Origin: Xanthomonas populi
GTDB taxonomy: Bacteria > Pseudomonadota > Gammaproteobacteria > Xanthomonadales > Xanthomonadaceae
Length of the DNA stretch: 47,681 nt
Assembly: GCF_002940065.1 (NCBI RefSeq)
Contig: NZ_MDEJ01000014.1
Span: forward strand, 1-47,681
Reading direction: 5' to 3'
Shown: positions 8,251 through 18,500 of the stretch, piece after piece
How positions within the stretch are numbered: the first letter of the stretch is position 1
Layout of the letters: each line of letters opens with the position of its first letter
The notes under the pieces: generated by a model
Database searches by the model: none
What the model was told of the DNA's origin: nothing
Seen by the model: the letters and a program-made list of their open reading frames with translations, nothing else
Position numbers and translations under genes: made by a program

Positions 8251-8682
8251 TCAGTCTTCTGATTCTGTGGTTTCTAAAGCTTTCAACACGTCGTGTAGCG
8301 CATCGTCCATCCCGCGCGGGCGAAAGTCGCTGGCACCGAGCGCGGCAATGCGCACCTGCGCGGTCAGCAGCACTTCGCCCTCGCGACGCACCGACTGGGC
8401 GAACAGCAGGCTGGCACGTTTGCATCTGCGCAAGACCGCAGACACCGACAGCGCGTCGTCGAGCCGGGCCGGCTTGCGGAAATCCAGTTGCATCGAGCGG
8501 ACCGCGAACACCAGATTGTGCTGCTGGCGCATGCGTTCCTGCCCATAACCGAGTGCGCGCATCCATTCCGTACGTGCCCGTTCCATGAAGGCGACGTAGC
8601 GCGCGTGGTAGACCACCCCACCGGCGTCGGTATCTTCCCAATACACGCGTGTCGGCCAACTGAATCGGGCATCAACCGACAT
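8251..8682 (-). CDS. ybgC: Tol-Pal associated acyl-CoA thioesterase YbgC
   Basis: This is a 143-residue hotdog-fold thioesterase of the 4-hydroxybenzoyl-CoA thioesterase family. The catalytic motif is clear near residue 18: [23 protein letters not shown], where the Asp of DAGG is the usual nucleophile or base. The later [11 protein letters not shown] and the C-terminal strand segments fit the fold. The start at 8682 overlaps the end of ruvB by 11 bp and the stop lies 12 bp before tolQ, so it bridges the ruvB and tol parts of the cluster, as ybgC does in many Gammaproteobacteria. Confidence 0.94.
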   Translation of the reverse strand: MSVDARFSWPTRVYWEDTDAGGVVYHARYVAFMERARTEWMRALGYGQERMRQQHNLVFAVRSMQLDFRKPARLDDALSVSAVLRRCKRASLLFAQSVRREGEVLLTAQVRIAALGASDFRPRGMDDALHDVLKALETTESED

Positions 8683-9709
8683 CCTCGTCCTCCACGAACA
8701 GGTCCGGTGCCGGCGCGGCCTTGGGCCTGAGCCCGAGATGACGATAGGCCTTGTTGGTGGCCATGCGCCCACGCGCGGTGCGGATCAGAAAGCCCTGCTG
8801 GATCAGATAGGGCTCAATCACGTCTTCCAGCGTGCCGCGTTCTTCCGACAGCGAGGCGGCCAGCGATTCGACGCCGACCGGACCGCCGTCGAAGTGATCG
8901 ACGATCACTCTCAGCATGCGGCGGTCGAGCTCGTCGAAGCCTTCCGGGCCGACCTTGAGCATCTGCATTGCGGCCTGCGCCACCGGCAGATCGATATGCC
9001 CAGACGCCTTGACCTGGGCGAAGTCGCGCACCCGCCGCAGCAGCCGATTGGCGATACGCGGGGTGCCGCGCGCGCGGCGTGCGATCTCGGCGGCGCCATC
9101 GGGCGTGCAGTCGATGCCCAGGATCGCGGCCGAGCGAATCACGATCCGGGTCAGCTCCTCCGGCGAATAGAACTCCAGCCTCTGCACGATGCCGAAGCGG
9201 TCGCGCAAGGGCGCGGTCAGCAGGCCGGCACGGGTGGTGGCGCCGATCAAGGTAAACGGCGGCAGATCGATCTTGATAGAGCGCGCGGCCGGGCCGTCGC
9301 CGATCATGATGTCGATCTGGAAATCTTCCATCGCCGGATACAGCACTTCTTCGACCACTGGCGAGAGACGATGGATCTCGTCGATGAACAACACATCGTG
9401 CGGCTGCAGGTTGGTCAGTAGCGCGGCCAGGTCGCCGGCTTTTTCGATCACCGGGCCGGAGGTCGAGCGCAGGCTCACCCCGAGCTCGTTGGCGATGACG
9501 TGACTGAGCGTGGTCTTGCCCAACCCGGGCGGGCCGAAGATCAGTACATGATCCATCGCCTCGCCGCGCGCCTTGGCAGCCTGAATGTAGATATCCATCT
9601 GCTCGCGCACTGGCTGCTGGCCGAGATAATCGGCCAATCGCTTGGGACGGATGCTCGCATCGACGGCGTCGTCTTCCCGGGTGGCACTGCTGGCGATGAT
9701 GCGGTCCAT
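8672..9709 (-). CDS. ruvB: Holliday junction branch-migration helicase RuvB
   Basis: RuvB is the AAA+ motor that drives branch migration with RuvA. The 345-residue protein shows Walker [10 protein letters not shown] at about 59-67, Walker [10 protein letters not shown] at about 107-115, the sensor/arginine-finger stretch [18 protein letters not shown], and the C-terminal winged-helix domain ending in [15 protein letters not shown]. The N-terminus [12 protein letters not shown] is the usual xanthomonad form. Instead of lying next to ruvA it is separated from it by kup and a repeat-filled gap. It overlaps ybgC downstream. Confidence 0.97.
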   Translation of the reverse strand: MDRIIASSATREDDAVDASIRPKRLADYLGQQPVREQMDIYIQAAKARGEAMDHVLIFGPPGLGKTTLSHVIANELGVSLRSTSGPVIEKAGDLAALLTNLQPHDVLFIDEIHRLSPVVEEVLYPAMEDFQIDIMIGDGPAARSIKIDLPPFTLIGATTRAGLLTAPLRDRFGIVQRLEFYSPEELTRIVIRSAAILGIDCTPDGAAEIARRARGTPRIANRLLRRVRDFAQVKASGHIDLPVAQAAMQMLKVGPEGFDELDRRMLRVIVDHFDGGPVGVESLAASLSEERGTLEDVIEPYLIQQGFLIRTARGRMATNKAYRHLGLRPKAAPAPDLFVEDEDVG

Positions 9710-9716
9710 CAGTGGC

Positions 9717-9870
9717 GGGACCGGGGACCGGGGACCGGGGACCTGGGAAACGCATTGCGTCCGATCGCAGGCAGGTCAACAGAGAACAGGGAAGAGATCA
9801 TGATCTGTTAATTGTAGAAGACTGCAGCACGCTTTTAACGGGCCTCCGGTCCCCGGTCACGAGTCCCGGC
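9717..9870. repeat. Heptamer-armed palindrome filling the ruvB-kup gap
   Basis: The arm next to ruvB is a tandem heptamer run (GGGACC followed by three GGGGACC units, 9717-9743). The opposite arm next to kup is CCGGTCCCCGGTC (9846-9858) and continues to CCCGG at 9869. Thirteen bases of each arm pair perfectly (9726-9738 with 9846-9858), so a large stem-loop spanning the whole gap can form. The central 100 bases show no gene. Two related structures occur in nearby gaps. Confidence 0.8.
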
Positions 9871-9872
9871 AT

Positions 9873-11777
9873 TTAAATCTCCACCTGCGCGCCAAGCTCC
9901 ACCAACCGGTTACCAGGGATGCGGAAGAATCCTGTGGCCGGGGCGGCGTTGCGATGCATCAGCGCGAACAGCTTGTCGCGCCAGATCGGCATGCCGCGGT
10001 TGGCGCTGGCCACGATGGTCTCGCGGCTGGCGAAGAAGGTCGTGTCCATCGGGTCGAAATAGATGCCGCCCTGGTCACAGGAACGCATCAATGCCAGCGG
10101 CACATCGGGCGTTTCCATAAAGCCGAAGCGCACGTAGACGCGATAAAACTCGTCAGCGATGGCATCCATCTTCAGCCGCTGCCCGGCAGTGGCATACGGC
10201 ACGGGCAGTGTTCCCACAGTGAGGAATACATTGCGCTCGTGCAGCACCTTGTTATGTTTGAGGTTGTGCATCAACGCGTGCGGCACCACCATCGGGTCGG
10301 CGGTCAGGAAGATCGCCGTGCCGGGCACCCGCACCGGTGGCGCCAGCATCAATCCGGGCAGGAAGCTGTCCAGCCCGATGCCGTCCTTGCGGATCTCGCT
10401 CTGCAGGAGCTTGCGGCCGCGCCGCCACGTGCGCATCAGAGTGAACAGGATCAGCCCGAGCAGCAGCGGGAACCAGGCGCCGTCCATGAACTTGATGATA
10501 TTGGCGTAAAGGAAGGCGCAATCCACCACCAGGAATACCGCCGCCAGCGCCCACAGCAATGGGCGCGGCACACGTGGATTGGCACGCGCGTAGATGATCA
10601 TCAGCACCGTGGTGATGAGCATGGTGCCGGTCACAGAGACGCCATAGGCCGTCGCCAGCGAGGCGGAATTGCCGAAGCCCAGCACCGCGACGATCACCAG
10701 CGCCAGGAGGATCCAGTTGATCGCAGGCACATAGATCTGCCCGATCGTGGAGTGCGATGTGTGCCGGACATGCATGCGCGGGATGTAGCCGAGCTGCATC
10801 GCCTGGCTGGTTACCGAATAGGCACCGGTGATCAATGCCTGCGAGGCGATCACAGTCGCTGCAGTCGACAGCACGATCATCGGATACAGGCCCCAGTCGG
10901 GCACCGCTTCGTAGAACGGGTTGCGAACCGCTGCGGGATCGCGCAAGACCAGCGCACCCTGGCCCAGATAGGTCAGGGTCAGCATCGGCAGCACCAGGAA
11001 ATTCCACGAATAGCGGATCGCCTTGGCTCCGAAATGCCCCATGTCCGCATACAGCGCCTCTCCACCGGTGACCGAGAGCACGACCGCACCAAGCACGAAT
11101 ACCGCATGCCAGTTGTGTTCTGCGAAAAAGCGCACGCCCCACCACGGATTCAGCGCATGCAGCACTTCTGGCGCCTGCGCCAGGTTGTAGACGCCGATTG
11201 CACCCAAGACCAGAAACCACAACAAGGTGATCGGGCCGAACGCCTTGCCGACTTTTTCTGTACCGAAGCGTTGCGCCAGAAACAGCGCCACGATCACAGC
11301 CACCGTGATCGGCACGATGAAGTTGTGCAACTGCGGCGCGGCGACCTCCAGCCCCTCCACCGCCGAGAGCACCGAGATCGCAGGGGTGATCACACCATCG
11401 CCGAAAAACAGCGAGGCGCCGAAGATGCCGAGTAACCCAACCACGTACACAGAGCGCGATCCCGTAGGTAACGCGTTCTGCGCCAGCGCGGTCAGCGCCA
11501 TGATGCCGCCTTCGCCGTCGTTGTCCGCGCGCATGATGATGGCGACGTACTTGAGCGTAACCACCGTCATCAACGCCCAGAACACCAACGACAGAATGCC
11601 GAGCACGGTGTCGTGATCGGGAGTCAACCCATAGTGTGGCGAGAACGCCTCCTTGAGGGTGTACAGCGGGCTGGTACCGATGTCGCCGAACACGACGCCG
11701 ATGGCACCCAGCATAAGCGGCAGACCGGTTTTGCCATGCGAATGGCTGGAGCTGGACGGAGTTTGGGTGGAAGCCAT
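9873..11777 (-). CDS. kup: Low-affinity potassium uptake transporter Kup
   Basis: Kup is a K+:H+ symporter of the KUP/HAK/KT family. The 634-residue protein has a short polar N-terminus, then about 12 membrane helices; typical segments include [20 protein letters not shown] (the family signature near the first helix), [16 protein letters not shown], and [20 protein letters not shown]-terminal cytoplasmic domain of about 180 residues (for example [16 protein letters not shown] and GFMETPDVP) follows. It sits between ruvA (51 bp upstream) and ruvB, an uncommon location for a transporter, and is probably transcribed with ruvC and ruvA. Confidence 0.96.
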   Translation of the reverse strand: MASTQTPSSSSHSHGKTGLPLMLGAIGVVFGDIGTSPLYTLKEAFSPHYGLTPDHDTVLGILSLVFWALMTVVTLKYVAIIMRADNDGEGGIMALTALAQNALPTGSRSVYVVGLLGIFGASLFFGDGVITPAISVLSAVEGLEVAAPQLHNFIVPITVAVIVALFLAQRFGTEKVGKAFGPITLLWFLVLGAIGVYNLAQAPEVLHALNPWWGVRFFAEHNWHAVFVLGAVVLSVTGGEALYADMGHFGAKAIRYSWNFLVLPMLTLTYLGQGALVLRDPAAVRNPFYEAVPDWGLYPMIVLSTAATVIASQALITGAYSVTSQAMQLGYIPRMHVRHTSHSTIGQIYVPAINWILLALVIVAVLGFGNSASLATAYGVSVTGTMLITTVLMIIYARANPRVPRPLLWALAAVFLVVDCAFLYANIIKFMDGAWFPLLLGLILFTLMRTWRRGRKLLQSEIRKDGIGLDSFLPGLMLAPPVRVPGTAIFLTADPMVVPHALMHNLKHNKVLHERNVFLTVGTLPVPYATAGQRLKMDAIADEFYRVYVRFGFMETPDVPLALMRSCDQGGIYFDPMDTTFFASRETIVASANRGMPIWRDKLFALMHRNAAPATGFFRIPGNRLVELGAQVEI

Positions 11778-11828
11778 GTGGGAATCAGGTTAGCGCCGCG
11801 GGGCGTGAAGAGAGAGGTACGGTAACGG

Positions 11829-12413
11829 TCAACGCAGCGCGGCCTGGAGTGCCTTGCGAATGACTGTAGCGACTTCGTCGCCTTCTGCCCCGGCTTCGCG
11901 TGCCATGCGTGCGGCCTCGGCCGGCTTGTAACCCAGTTGCTGCAATGCCACCGTGGCTTCGGACACCGCATCCGGGCCGAGCTGGCCGGTGATCGGTGCG
12001 CCACTGCTGAAGTCGGCGGCGCGGTCGCGCAGCTCCACCACCATGCGCTCGGCGGTCTTCTTGCCGATGCCGGGGATACGCGTCAGTGCGGTGATGTCGC
12101 CGCTGGTGATCAGGCGGGCGAACTCGTCCACGGTGACCCCGGACAGCACCGCCAGTGCAATCTTGGCGCCGATGCCGGTGACCTTCTGCACGTCGCGGAA
12201 CAGCCTTCGCTCGCCTTCGCGCAGAAACCCGTACAGCGACACGCTGTCTTCCTTCTGCGCGTACTGGGTGAACAAAATCACGTCGCGACCGACATCGGGC
12301 AGGTCGTAGAAGGTGCTCATCGGCGCCTCCAGCTCATATCCCACCCCGCCCACATCGATCACCAGCCACGGCGGCTGCTTGTAGGCCAGGATTCCGCGCA
12401 GGCGGCCGATCAC
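11829..12413 (-). CDS. ruvA: Holliday junction DNA-binding protein RuvA
   Basis: RuvA tetramers bind the four-way junction and recruit RuvB. The 194-residue protein starts with the OB-fold domain ([20 protein letters not shown]) and has two helix-hairpin-helix motifs, [16 protein letters not shown] at about 80 and [19 protein letters not shown] at about 115. The C-terminal three-helix domain III that contacts RuvB ends the protein ([15 protein letters not shown]). It lies downstream of ruvC and just upstream of kup. Confidence 0.97.
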   Translation of the reverse strand: MIGRLRGILAYKQPPWLVIDVGGVGYELEAPMSTFYDLPDVGRDVILFTQYAQKEDSVSLYGFLREGERRLFRDVQKVTGIGAKIALAVLSGVTVDEFARLITSGDITALTRIPGIGKKTAERMVVELRDRAADFSSGAPITGQLGPDAVSEATVALQQLGYKPAEAARMAREAGAEGDEVATVIRKALQAALR

Positions 12414-12422
12414 GGTGAAACA

Positions 12423-12546
12423 CCGGGACCGGGGACCGGGGACCGGGGACCCGGGAAAGCAAATATTGCGACGGCGGATTTACCGGCAAACGCACTCCGG
12501 TTCCCCGGTCCCCGGTCCCCGGTCCCGAAATACCCGGTCCCGGCGT
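12423..12546. repeat. Heptamer-armed palindrome in the ruvA-ruvC gap, 25-bp perfect arms
   Basis: GGGGACC-type heptamers run at 12424-12448 and return as their exact complement at 12503-12527: 25 of 25 bases pair, with a 54-base centre. Additional GGTCCC units continue to 12546. The structure fills most of the gap between ruvC and ruvA and uses the same heptamer as the ruvB-kup copy. Confidence 0.85.
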
Positions 12547-12570
12547 ACCCGCCGCTTCCCATCATCATCG

Positions 12571-13092
12571 TCATTTGCGGCTCCAGGCCTGTTGGGTATT
12601 GACGCCCAGGCGCTGCGCGGTGGCGCGCACGTGGGCGTGGGTAATGGCGACGGCCAGTGCGTCGGCGGCGTCGGGCTGCAACTTGCCTTTCAGGTTGAGC
12701 ATGATGCCGACCATGTGCTGGACCTGCACCTTATCCGCCCCGCCCTTGCCGACCAGCGCCAGCTTGATCTCGGTGGCAGCGTACTCGTGTAGCGGCAGGT
12801 CGCGTAGCACCACCGCGCAAATCGCCGCGCCGCGTGCGTGACCGAGCTTGAGCGCCGAGTCGGCACTTTTGCCCATGAACACCTTTTCGATCGCCACTTC
12901 CTGCGGCCGGTAGGTTTCGATCACCTCGCCCAGCCCGTGCAGCAAGCGCTTGAGCCGCTGCGCGAAGTCGCCCTCGCCCAGCAACACCAGCGGCGCGTGA
13001 TAGACATGCCGGGTGCGACCGATCTCGTCGATGTCGATGATGCCGACCCCGGTGCGCTGGGAGCCGGGGTCGATGCCCAGGATGCGGGTCAT
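12571..13092 (-). CDS. ruvC: Crossover junction endodeoxyribonuclease RuvC
   Basis: RuvC resolves Holliday junctions by symmetric nicking. The 173-residue protein opens with [18 protein letters not shown], whose Asp-7 is the first catalytic residue. [23 protein letters not shown] holds the catalytic Glu near 66, and the final pair of Asp residues is in [14 protein letters not shown] near 140. Length and motif spacing are normal. It is the first ruv gene on the minus strand, with yebC upstream and ruvA downstream, each across a palindromic repeat. Confidence 0.97.
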   Translation of the reverse strand: MTRILGIDPGSQRTGVGIIDIDEIGRTRHVYHAPLVLLGEGDFAQRLKRLLHGLGEVIETYRPQEVAIEKVFMGKSADSALKLGHARGAAICAVVLRDLPLHEYAATEIKLALVGKGGADKVQVQHMVGIMLNLKGKLQPDAADALAVAITHAHVRATAQRLGVNTQQAWSRK

Positions 13093-13098
13093 TGAGCG

Positions 13099-13222
13099 GC
13101 CGGGAATCGGGAGTTGGGAATCGGAAATGGGTAAAAAAGCAGCCTACTGGCGTGCCCGGAGATGCTGGGCCATGCCAGATGCCGGTTTTTCGATTCCCGA
13201 TTCTCCATTACCGATTCCCGGC
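13099..13222. repeat. Inverted repeat with GGGAATC-type arms in the ruvC-yebC gap
   Basis: GCCGGGAATCGG at 13099-13110 pairs perfectly with CCGATTCCCGGC at 13211-13222. Looser pairing of GGGAATC-like heptamers continues inward on both sides (to about 13128 and 13191). The element spans nearly the whole gap between ruvC and yebC. It has the architecture of the ruvA-ruvC and ruvB-kup elements but a different heptamer. Confidence 0.8.
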
Positions 13223-13224
13223 GC

Positions 13225-13950
13225 TTACGCGCCAAGCGCCGCTTGATCGACGTTCGAATACACGTCCTGCACATCGTCCAGGTCCTCGAGCATGTCCAGC
13301 AGCTTGCGCACCTGCACGGCGGTGTCGCCGTCTACAGCGATGTCGTTTTCGGCGCGGAAGGTGATTTGTGCATGCGCCGGCTCCAGGCCGGCGACGGCGA
13401 GTGCCTGCTTGACCTGGGCGAAGGCGTCCGGGGCGGTCAGTACGTCGATGGCGCCGTCTTCCTGGTACACCACCACGTCGTCGGCGCCGGCTTCGATCGC
13501 CGCGTCGGTGAGGGTGTCTTCGTCGGTGCCGGCGGCAAAGCTGAGCACGCCCAGGCGCTTGAACATGAAGGCCACCGAGCCGTCGGTGCCCATGTTGCCG
13601 CCGCACTTGCTGAAGGCATGGCGCACGTCGGCCACCGCGCGCACGCGGTTGTCGGTGAGGCAGTCCACGATCACCGCCACGCCGCCGGGGGCGTAGCCCT
13701 CGTAGCGCACTTCTTCGTACTCCACGCCTTCCAGTTCGCCGGTGGCCTTCTTGATGGCGCGTTCGATCACGTCCTTGGACATGTTCGCCGACAGGCCCTT
13801 GTCCACGGCCACGCGCAGGCGCGGATTGTTGGCCGGATCGCCGCCGCCGCGTGCGGCCACGCTGATCTCGCGGATAATCTTGGTGAACATCTTGCCGCGT
13901 TTGGCGTCGGAGGCGTTCTTGCGGCCTTCGATCGAGGGGCCTCTACCCAT
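13225..13950 (-). CDS. yebC: YebC/PmpR-family protein
   Basis: This 241-residue YebC-family protein has a family role in transcription regulation or in helping translation of difficult sequences; the role in this organism is unproven. The N-terminal signature [28 protein letters not shown] is typical, as are [35 protein letters not shown] and [20 protein letters not shown]. It is acidic in its C-terminal half ([15 protein letters not shown]). Its place upstream of ruvC is conserved in many Proteobacteria. Confidence 0.96.
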   Translation of the reverse strand: MGRGPSIEGRKNASDAKRGKMFTKIIREISVAARGGGDPANNPRLRVAVDKGLSANMSKDVIERAIKKATGELEGVEYEEVRYEGYAPGGVAVIVDCLTDNRVRAVADVRHAFSKCGGNMGTDGSVAFMFKRLGVLSFAAGTDEDTLTDAAIEAGADDVVVYQEDGAIDVLTAPDAFAQVKQALAVAGLEPAHAQITFRAENDIAVDGDTAVQVRKLLDMLEDLDDVQDVYSNVDQAALGA

Positions 13951-14025
13951 GGGTGGTTCCAGACTGGCTTGGATGACAGGGCGCGGATTTTACCTGATTG
14001 CTCGCCCACACCGGGGCGGCGGCGT

Positions 14026-14703
14026 TCAGTGGCGGAATTGGCCGCTACGCAGCAAGCTCAACGCCTGCTGCGCGGCCTCGGGCGAACGCAACAGACCGCT
14101 ATGGCTTGCCGGTACCACGCAATGGTCGCGCAGCCCGGGCAGGCGGGTTTCGGCCAGTGCGACGGTGCCGTCCGAGCCGCCGTCCAGCGGCGCCAGCAAT
14201 CGACCGACCCCGCGCGCGACATTGCCGGCGACCTGACCGATCTCGGCTTCGCCCTCCCATTGCACGAACCCTTGCTGCAGCAAGCCCGCGCTGCGCCCCA
14301 ACGCCCACCGCCCGCCACGTTGGGCCAGGCCGCGCGCGGCGGCGCTGCCGCATAACGGCGAGCCCAGGCAGACCACGCGGCGCACCGGCAACTCGGGCGC
14401 AGCGCGCAGGGCCTGCAACGCCATCAGCCCGCCCAGGCTGTGACAGACCAACAGCTGCGCGCCGGTCGCCTGCAGGCGTTCGATCAGCCGCGGCACCGCA
14501 TGCGCGGGACCGCCCAGCACGCTGGCGTAGCCGAACAGTGCAGGTGCCAGACCGTGGGCACGCAGTCGACGTGCAAGCGGCAGCAGCCAGTGCGCGGTAT
14601 TCCAGATGCCGTGCACCAGCAGCACATCGGCGGTTGCGGTGGTCGGCGCAGTGCGCTTGGCGTGCCTGGCTACACCTGGAAATGCCGAGGAAGGGCTGGG
14701 CAT
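14026..14703 (-). CDS. Alpha/beta-hydrolase fold protein, lipase-like
   Basis: A 225-residue alpha/beta hydrolase. The oxyanion-side motif VLLVHGIWNTAHWLLPL is near residue 28, and the nucleophile elbow appears as VCHSLGGLMALQAL (G/C-x-S-x-G with Ser near 89). A candidate acid is in GGSDGTVALAE, and the catalytic His is in VPASHSGLLRSPEA near 200, so the triad looks complete. No signal peptide is seen. Substrate is unknown; similar small cytosolic hydrolases are often annotated as permease or lipase-like. It stands alone between yebC and an acetyltransferase on the same strand. Confidence 0.85.
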   Translation of the reverse strand: MPSPSSAFPGVARHAKRTAPTTATADVLLVHGIWNTAHWLLPLARRLRAHGLAPALFGYASVLGGPAHAVPRLIERLQATGAQLLVCHSLGGLMALQALRAAPELPVRRVVCLGSPLCGSAAARGLAQRGGRWALGRSAGLLQQGFVQWEGEAEIGQVAGNVARGVGRLLAPLDGGSDGTVALAETRLPGLRDHCVVPASHSGLLRSPEAAQQALSLLRSGQFRH

Positions 14704-14766
14704 CAGCGCGCTTGCCCAGACGTTGCGCGCAATCGTCGGGCGGGTGCAGACGGCGCCTGCATACCC

Positions 14767-15294
14767 TCAGTCCTCCACGGCAATCGGCTTGCGGCGCAGG
14801 ATGTGCTCGCGATCAAGGATGCGGCCGACCGGGAATTCGTACTCGCCAACTTTTTCGAAGCCGTAGCGGGCGTAGAAACGTTGCGCGCCGAAATTCTCCG
14901 ACCACACACCGATCCACAGCGTGCGTGGGCCGTTGCGCTCCAGCCATTCCAGCGTGGTTTCGAACAGCCGGCTACCCCAGCCGCTGTTCTGGTAAACCTT
15001 CAGCAGATACAGCCGCTTGAGCTCTCCATCGCCTGGCCGCACGTCTTCGTGCGGTAGCCCGCATGGCCCGGCGGCGGCGTGGCCGACCAGCAGGTTGTCC
15101 ATCTCCAGCAGCCAGATCGCATAGTCCGGATGCGCCAGCACGATGCGCCCGCGCTCGACCGCGTAGGTTTCTTGCACAAAACCGTGCAGGTCCTGCTGCG
15201 GGTACAGATGCCCGAAGGTTTCGGTAAAGGTTTGCGCAGCCAGCAGCGATAACGCTTCGGCATCGTCCGGTGTGGCGCGGCGGATGCGGGTCAT
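14767..15294 (-). CDS. GNAT-family N-acetyltransferase
   Basis: A 175-residue GNAT protein beginning TRIRRATPDDAEALSLLAAQTF, the usual first strand and helix. The acetyl-CoA-binding segment is LKRLYLLKVYQNSGWGSRLFETTLEWLE near 90-120, a variant of the Q/R-x-x-G-x-G/A loop (QNSGWGSR). NFGAQRFYARYGFEKVGEYEF is the standard C-terminal motif. The substrate cannot be read from the sequence. It is on the same strand as the hydrolase 63 bp downstream and could be cotranscribed with it. Confidence 0.9.
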   Translation of the reverse strand: MTRIRRATPDDAEALSLLAAQTFTETFGHLYPQQDLHGFVQETYAVERGRIVLAHPDYAIWLLEMDNLLVGHAAAGPCGLPHEDVRPGDGELKRLYLLKVYQNSGWGSRLFETTLEWLERNGPRTLWIGVWSENFGAQRFYARYGFEKVGEYEFPVGRILDREHILRRKPIAVED

Positions 15295-15536
15295 GCGGGC
15301 GTCTCGTGCCGGGTGGACGTGGCAGCTTCTCGCATGCGGCGGCGCTACCGCAAGCGGGGGCGACGCGATGCATCTTGCCGCCGTCGCTGGTGGCGGCTAA
15401 ACGCGGCAACAGCCATCCCTCAAACGATCCGGCTGACACGCACGGAACTGACGATGGGGATTCATGATTCCCGCACCGGCCGCAGCGATCTGACGACAGC
15501 GCTGTTGGTTGACGCGGTTGACGCGTCGCAGGTGGT

Positions 15537-15585
15537 TGATCGCTGCGCACGGCCATGCTTCGCGCATGGCCGTGCGCAGCGATCA
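15537..15585 (-). terminator. 22-bp perfect hairpin directly after aspS
   Basis: Bases 15537-15558 and 15564-15585 form a 22-bp perfect inverted repeat around a 5-base loop, and the outer arm reaches into the aspS stop codon (15583-15585). No T-run follows on the minus strand, so it is not a classic intrinsic terminator; it may instead stall polymerase or protect the mRNA 3' end. A smaller stem, GACGCG/CGCGTC, lies just beyond. The rest of 15295-15536 shows no gene. Confidence 0.75.
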
Positions 15586-17349
15586 GACCTGCTTCAGCCG
15601 CACCTGCACGTGCACTTCGGCCAGCTGCTCGGCGGCGATCGGCGACGGGGCGTCGGTCATCAGATCCTGTGCGCCGGTGGTCTTGGGGAACGGGATCACG
15701 TCGCGGATGGAGTCGGTACCGGCCATCAATGCGGCGATGCGGTCGATGCCGAAGGCGATGCCGCCGTGCGGCGGTGCACCGTAGTTCAAGGCATCCAGCA
15801 GGAAGCCGAACTTGGCGCGCGCCTCTTCGGCGCCGATGCCGAGCAACTCGAACACCGCGCTCTGCATGTCCGGGCGGTGGATACGGATCGAGCCGCCGCC
15901 GATTTCGTTACCGTTGAGCACCATGTCGTAACCCCGCGACACGGCCGTGCGGGCGTTGGCGCGCAGGTCGGCGATGTCGTCCACCGCCGGCGCGGTGAAG
16001 GGGTGATGCAGGGCCACGTAGCGCTGCACCTGCTCGTCCCATTCGAACATCGGGAAGTCGGTCACCCACAGCGGCGACCAGGTATCGGCGACCAGCTTGA
16101 AGTCCTTGCCGGCCTTCAGGCGTAGTGCGCCCATGAAATCGGACACCTTGTTGTAGCCGCCGGCGCCGAAGAACACGATGTCGCCATTGTCGGCACCGAC
16201 GTGTTTGAGCAACGCAGCGAACGCTTCTTCGCTGAAGAACTTGGCGATCGGCGAGCTGACTTCGCCGGTCTCCGAGAGCTTGATGTACGCCAGGCCCTTG
16301 GCGCCGTACTTGGCGGCGTGCGCGGCGTATTCGTCGATCTGCTTGCGCGACAGCGCAGCGCCACCGGGGATGCGCAACGCGGCCACGCGGCCGTCGGCAT
16401 CGTTGGCGGCGGCGGTGAATACCGGGAATTCGCTGGATTTGACCAGCTCGGCCACGTCGACCAGTTCCAGATCGATACGCAGATCCGGCTTGTCCGAACC
16501 AAAGCGACGCATCGCCTCGGCCCAGGTCATGCGCGGGAACTGCGCGGCCAGTTCGACATCGACCACCTCCTTGAAGATGACGCGGATCATGTCTTCGACG
16601 AAATCCTGCACGTCGCGCTCGCGCACGAAGGCGAACTCCATGTCGAGCTGTGTGAATTCCAGCTGGCGGTCGGCGCGCAGCGCTTCGTCGCGGAAGCAGC
16701 GCGCGATCTGGTAGTAGCGATCGAAGCCGGCCACCATCAGGATCTGCTTGAACAGCTGCGGGCTCTGCGGCAAGGCGTAGAACTCGCCCGGATGCATGCG
16801 CGCCGGCACCAGGAAGTCGCGTGCGCCTTCCGGGGTGGCCTTGGTCAGGATAGGAGTTTCGATGTCCTGGAAATCGCGCGCATCCAGATGCCGGCGCAGC
16901 GCCTGCACCAGCTTGATGCGGGTGCGCTGCATGCGCTGCATTTCCGGACGACGCAGGTCCAGATAGCGGTACTTCAATCGGGTTTCTTCGCCCGGATTTT
17001 CGTGCGCATGGAACGGCAGCGGCGCGGCCTTATTGAGAATGATGATGCGCGTGGCGATCACTTCCACCTTGCCGGTGCGCAGTTTGTCGTTGACCGCGTG
17101 CCGCGCACGCACCACACCTTCAACCTGCAGCACGTCCTCGTAGCCGAGGCTGGCGGCCACCTTGAACAGCTCGGCGCTGGCGTCGTCGCCGGCCACCGGT
17201 TCCACCGTCACCTGCACGATGCCTTCGTGGTCGCGCAGGTCGATGAAGCACACGCCGCCCAGGTTGCGGGCCACGTCGGTCCAGCCGGCGAGAGTGACGG
17301 TTTGGCCGATCAAGGTCTCATCGACCAGGCCGCAAAAGTGGGTACGCAT
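15583..17349 (-). CDS. aspS: Aspartyl-tRNA synthetase
   Basis: Class II aspartyl-tRNA synthetase of the long bacterial type. The start at 17349 ([16 protein letters not shown]) gives 588 residues, the usual size. The OB-fold anticodon domain covers about residues 1-105 ([25 protein letters not shown]). Motif 2 is seen as [29 protein letters not shown] and motif 3 as [15 protein letters not shown]. An insertion domain of the bacterial type lies between. Upstream in-frame codons to 17481 do not match the family. It is divergent from the DUF3011 gene, with 159 bp between the start codons. Confidence 0.97.
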   Translation of the reverse strand: MRTHFCGLVDETLIGQTVTLAGWTDVARNLGGVCFIDLRDHEGIVQVTVEPVAGDDASAELFKVAASLGYEDVLQVEGVVRARHAVNDKLRTGKVEVIATRIIILNKAAPLPFHAHENPGEETRLKYRYLDLRRPEMQRMQRTRIKLVQALRRHLDARDFQDIETPILTKATPEGARDFLVPARMHPGEFYALPQSPQLFKQILMVAGFDRYYQIARCFRDEALRADRQLEFTQLDMEFAFVRERDVQDFVEDMIRVIFKEVVDVELAAQFPRMTWAEAMRRFGSDKPDLRIDLELVDVAELVKSSEFPVFTAAANDADGRVAALRIPGGAALSRKQIDEYAAHAAKYGAKGLAYIKLSETGEVSSPIAKFFSEEAFAALLKHVGADNGDIVFFGAGGYNKVSDFMGALRLKAGKDFKLVADTWSPLWVTDFPMFEWDEQVQRYVALHHPFTAPAVDDIADLRANARTAVSRGYDMVLNGNEIGGGSIRIHRPDMQSAVFELLGIGAEEARAKFGFLLDALNYGAPPHGGIAFGIDRIAALMAGTDSIRDVIPFPKTTGAQDLMTDAPSPIAAEQLAEVHVQVRLKQV

Positions 17350-17508
17350 CGAAAGCTCCGCTGAAAAACCCGACACAGGACAGCGCCGGAGAGCCAGATA
17401 TTCTGGGGCCGGCGGGCGGCAGGAGCAAATGCGCAGGCGCTCACGGTTGCTTAAGTCAGTGCCCGGCTGAATAGGCGCCACGCCCCTTCCACACCAAAGG
17501 ACGACACG

Positions 17509-18294
17509 ATGCTGCGCACCGCCCTGCTGCTCTGCGGCCTCGGCCTGACCTCCCTGACCGGCCTGCTCACCAGTGCCCCTGCCGCCGCGCAGGACCGTGG
17601 CCGGAACAGCCCCAGCATTACCTGCTCCAGCAACGACAACCGTCGCCGCGCGTGCGATACGCCGTTCCGCGGCCGCGCGGTGCTGGTCGAAAACATCTCC
17701 GGCACGCGCTGCATCGAAGGCCGCAACTGGGGCAGCGACCGTGGTCGCGTGTGGGTGGACAATGGCTGCCGCGCGCGCTTTGTCGATGGCCGCAACGGGA
17801 ACGGCGGCGGCTGGGGCGGGGACAACGGCCCCGGCGGTAGCGCTGGCGGGGTAGCCGGCACGGTGCGCTGCGAGAGCAACGACCAGCGCCAGAAGATCTG
17901 CGACACCGGCTGGCGCAGCGCCACGCTGGTGCGCCAGCTCTCCAACACGCCCTGCGTGGAAGGCCGCAACTGGCGCCAGGACGGTGGCCGGATCTGGGTG
18001 GACGACGGTTGCCGGGGCGAGTTTGCGCAGTCACGTGGCCGCAGCGGTTGGGACCGTGGCGACGGCGGCTACGGTAGTCGCGACGACCGCCCACGTAACG
18101 ATTACGCCATCACCTGCGCCAGCGACGACCGCCGCCTGCGCACCTGCGGCTGGGATGGCCGCTACGGCCACCCGGTGCTGACCCGCCAGTTGTCTGACAC
18201 TCGCTGCGAGGAAGGCAGCAGCTGGGGCTACGACGAGCGCCGCGCGACGGTGTGGGTCAACGATGGCTGCCGGGCGCGGTTTGAGGCGCGTTGA
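17509..18294 (+). CDS. Secreted Cys-rich protein with three DUF3011-type repeats
   Basis: A 261-residue exported protein of unknown function. A signal peptide ([19 protein letters not shown] to APAAAQ) is followed by three repeats of about 55 residues. Each has a Cys-containing ITCSS/VRCES/ITCAS strand, an R-x-C-D/G turn, an [10 protein letters not shown]-type strand (or [19 protein letters not shown]), EGRNWG or EGSSWG, and a closing [11 protein letters not shown]. That gives four Cys per repeat. Glycine- and Asp-rich linkers ([11 protein letters not shown] and [11 protein letters not shown]) separate them. The pattern matches DUF3011 as I know it. It is divergent from aspS. Confidence 0.85.
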   Translation: MLRTALLLCGLGLTSLTGLLTSAPAAAQDRGRNSPSITCSSNDNRRRACDTPFRGRAVLVENISGTRCIEGRNWGSDRGRVWVDNGCRARFVDGRNGNGGGWGGDNGPGGSAGGVAGTVRCESNDQRQKICDTGWRSATLVRQLSNTPCVEGRNWRQDGGRIWVDDGCRGEFAQSRGRSGWDRGDGGYGSRDDRPRNDYAITCASDDRRLRTCGWDGRYGHPVLTRQLSDTRCEEGSSWGYDERRATVWVNDGCRARFEAR

Positions 18295-18500
18295 GGCGCT
18301 GCGCATTGAAGCAACGCGTGCGTGGGCCGGTCCTGGATCGGGATCGGCCTGCTCGTTCAACCTGTCATCGATCGATTGGCGGATAACACGCGCTCCCGGC
18401 GGCAGATTGCGCGACTGCGAATCTGTCTGATCAGGTCTCCGGCTGGATACGCGCGTCTTGGCACCGCAGACGATGCCGACGGCTCAGCCAATCGACCGGC

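Noticed and set aside
15295-15536. Possible small gene upstream of the GNAT gene
   Set aside because: Frames there are shadows or extensions of aspS antisense frames; no ribosome site or family resemblance.
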